A stretch of 33,485 nt of DNA from Porphyrobacter sp. TH134. Its GTDB lineage: Bacteria > Pseudomonadota > Alphaproteobacteria > Sphingomonadales > Sphingomonadaceae. The DNA lies in contig NZ_PKRO01000034.1 in the NCBI RefSeq assembly GCF_002855495.1, forward strand, positions 1 through 33,485, written 5' to 3'. Below are positions 33,387 through 33,485 of the stretch, one piece after another. Each line of letters opens with the position of its first letter. The stretch's first letter is position 1. Below the pieces are notes generated by a model. It ran no database searches. It saw only the letters and a program-made list of their open reading frames with translations, and had not been told where the DNA came from. Made by a program: the position numbers and the translations under genes.

Positions 33387-33485
33387 GAGAGCCTGACTCA
33401 GAAGTTCATGTGATCTGGCAATGGCTTGCGATGAGGCGGGTGAGGCGGCGGATATGGGCGATGGTGGTCCACGCGGTGGAACTCT
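33387..33485 (-). mobile_element. End of an insertion sequence with transposase C-terminus (IS5-like, tentative)
   Basis: From about 33387 to the window end the sequence no longer fits the receptor. On the minus strand 33483-33406 reads as a short C-terminal tail (WTTIAHIRRLTRLIASH) ending in TGA at 33406-33408, like an IS5-family transposase terminus. The short segment between this stop and 33387 would be the IS end. Target-site duplication and inverted repeats cannot be checked because the other end is outside. Confidence 0.5.

Overview
The window reads as a chromosomal segment of a GC-rich alphaproteobacterium, most likely a sphingomonad (Sphingomonadales: Erythrobacter, Novosphingobium, Sphingomonas or similar). 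The evidence is a MipZ-type division ATPase, a TonB/ExbB/ExbD/ExbD quartet, a class II fructose bisphosphatase beside homoserine dehydrogenase, a ligase-associated Lhr-like helicase, and a ManD whose length and catalytic residues match the Novosphingobium aromaticivorans enzyme as I remember it. No phage or CRISPR array was seen. The only mobile DNA is a probable insertion-sequence end at the right edge.

Bases 1-2688 hold a large protein with a zinc-peptidase-like HEYIH motif. Its 5' end is broken or lies out of frame, and its first ~530 bases are much more AT-rich than the rest. Bases 2800-10240 are housekeeping genes: tRNA-Gly(TCC), panC, mipZ, a membrane-anchored J-domain protein, a phosphomannomutase/phosphoglucomutase, a secreted DUF2059 protein and the Lhr-like helicase. 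A perfect palindromic parS-like site follows. Bases 10238-12889 (minus strand) are the tonB-exbB-exbD-exbD energy-transduction operon. Bases 13281-19091 hold several secreted proteins of unknown function, hom, two tandem paralogous secreted proteins and glpX.

Bases 19450-26818 form a complete hexuronate (glucuronate) catabolic locus: an ExuT-like MFS importer, KDG kinase, D-mannonate dehydratase ManD, a GntR/FadR-type regulator, glucuronate isomerase UxaC and fructuronate reductase UxuB. Two GGT-N3-ACC operator-like sites lie in its regulatory regions. Together the enzymes would convert glucuronate through fructuronate, mannonate and KDG to KDPG.

Convergent to it, bases 26837-31688 (minus strand) encode a tight operon: a two-domain DUF1080 (3-keto-glycoside hydrolase-type) protein, two Tat-exported Gfo/Idh/MocA oxidoreductases and a divergent ApbE-like protein. 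It sits behind a TonB-dependent receptor whose N-terminal part has been lost to an IS insertion at the window end. The best biological story here is this putative periplasmic keto-glycoside pathway coupled to glucuronate catabolism. The parS-like site 6 kb from mipZ is the clearest single sequence element.
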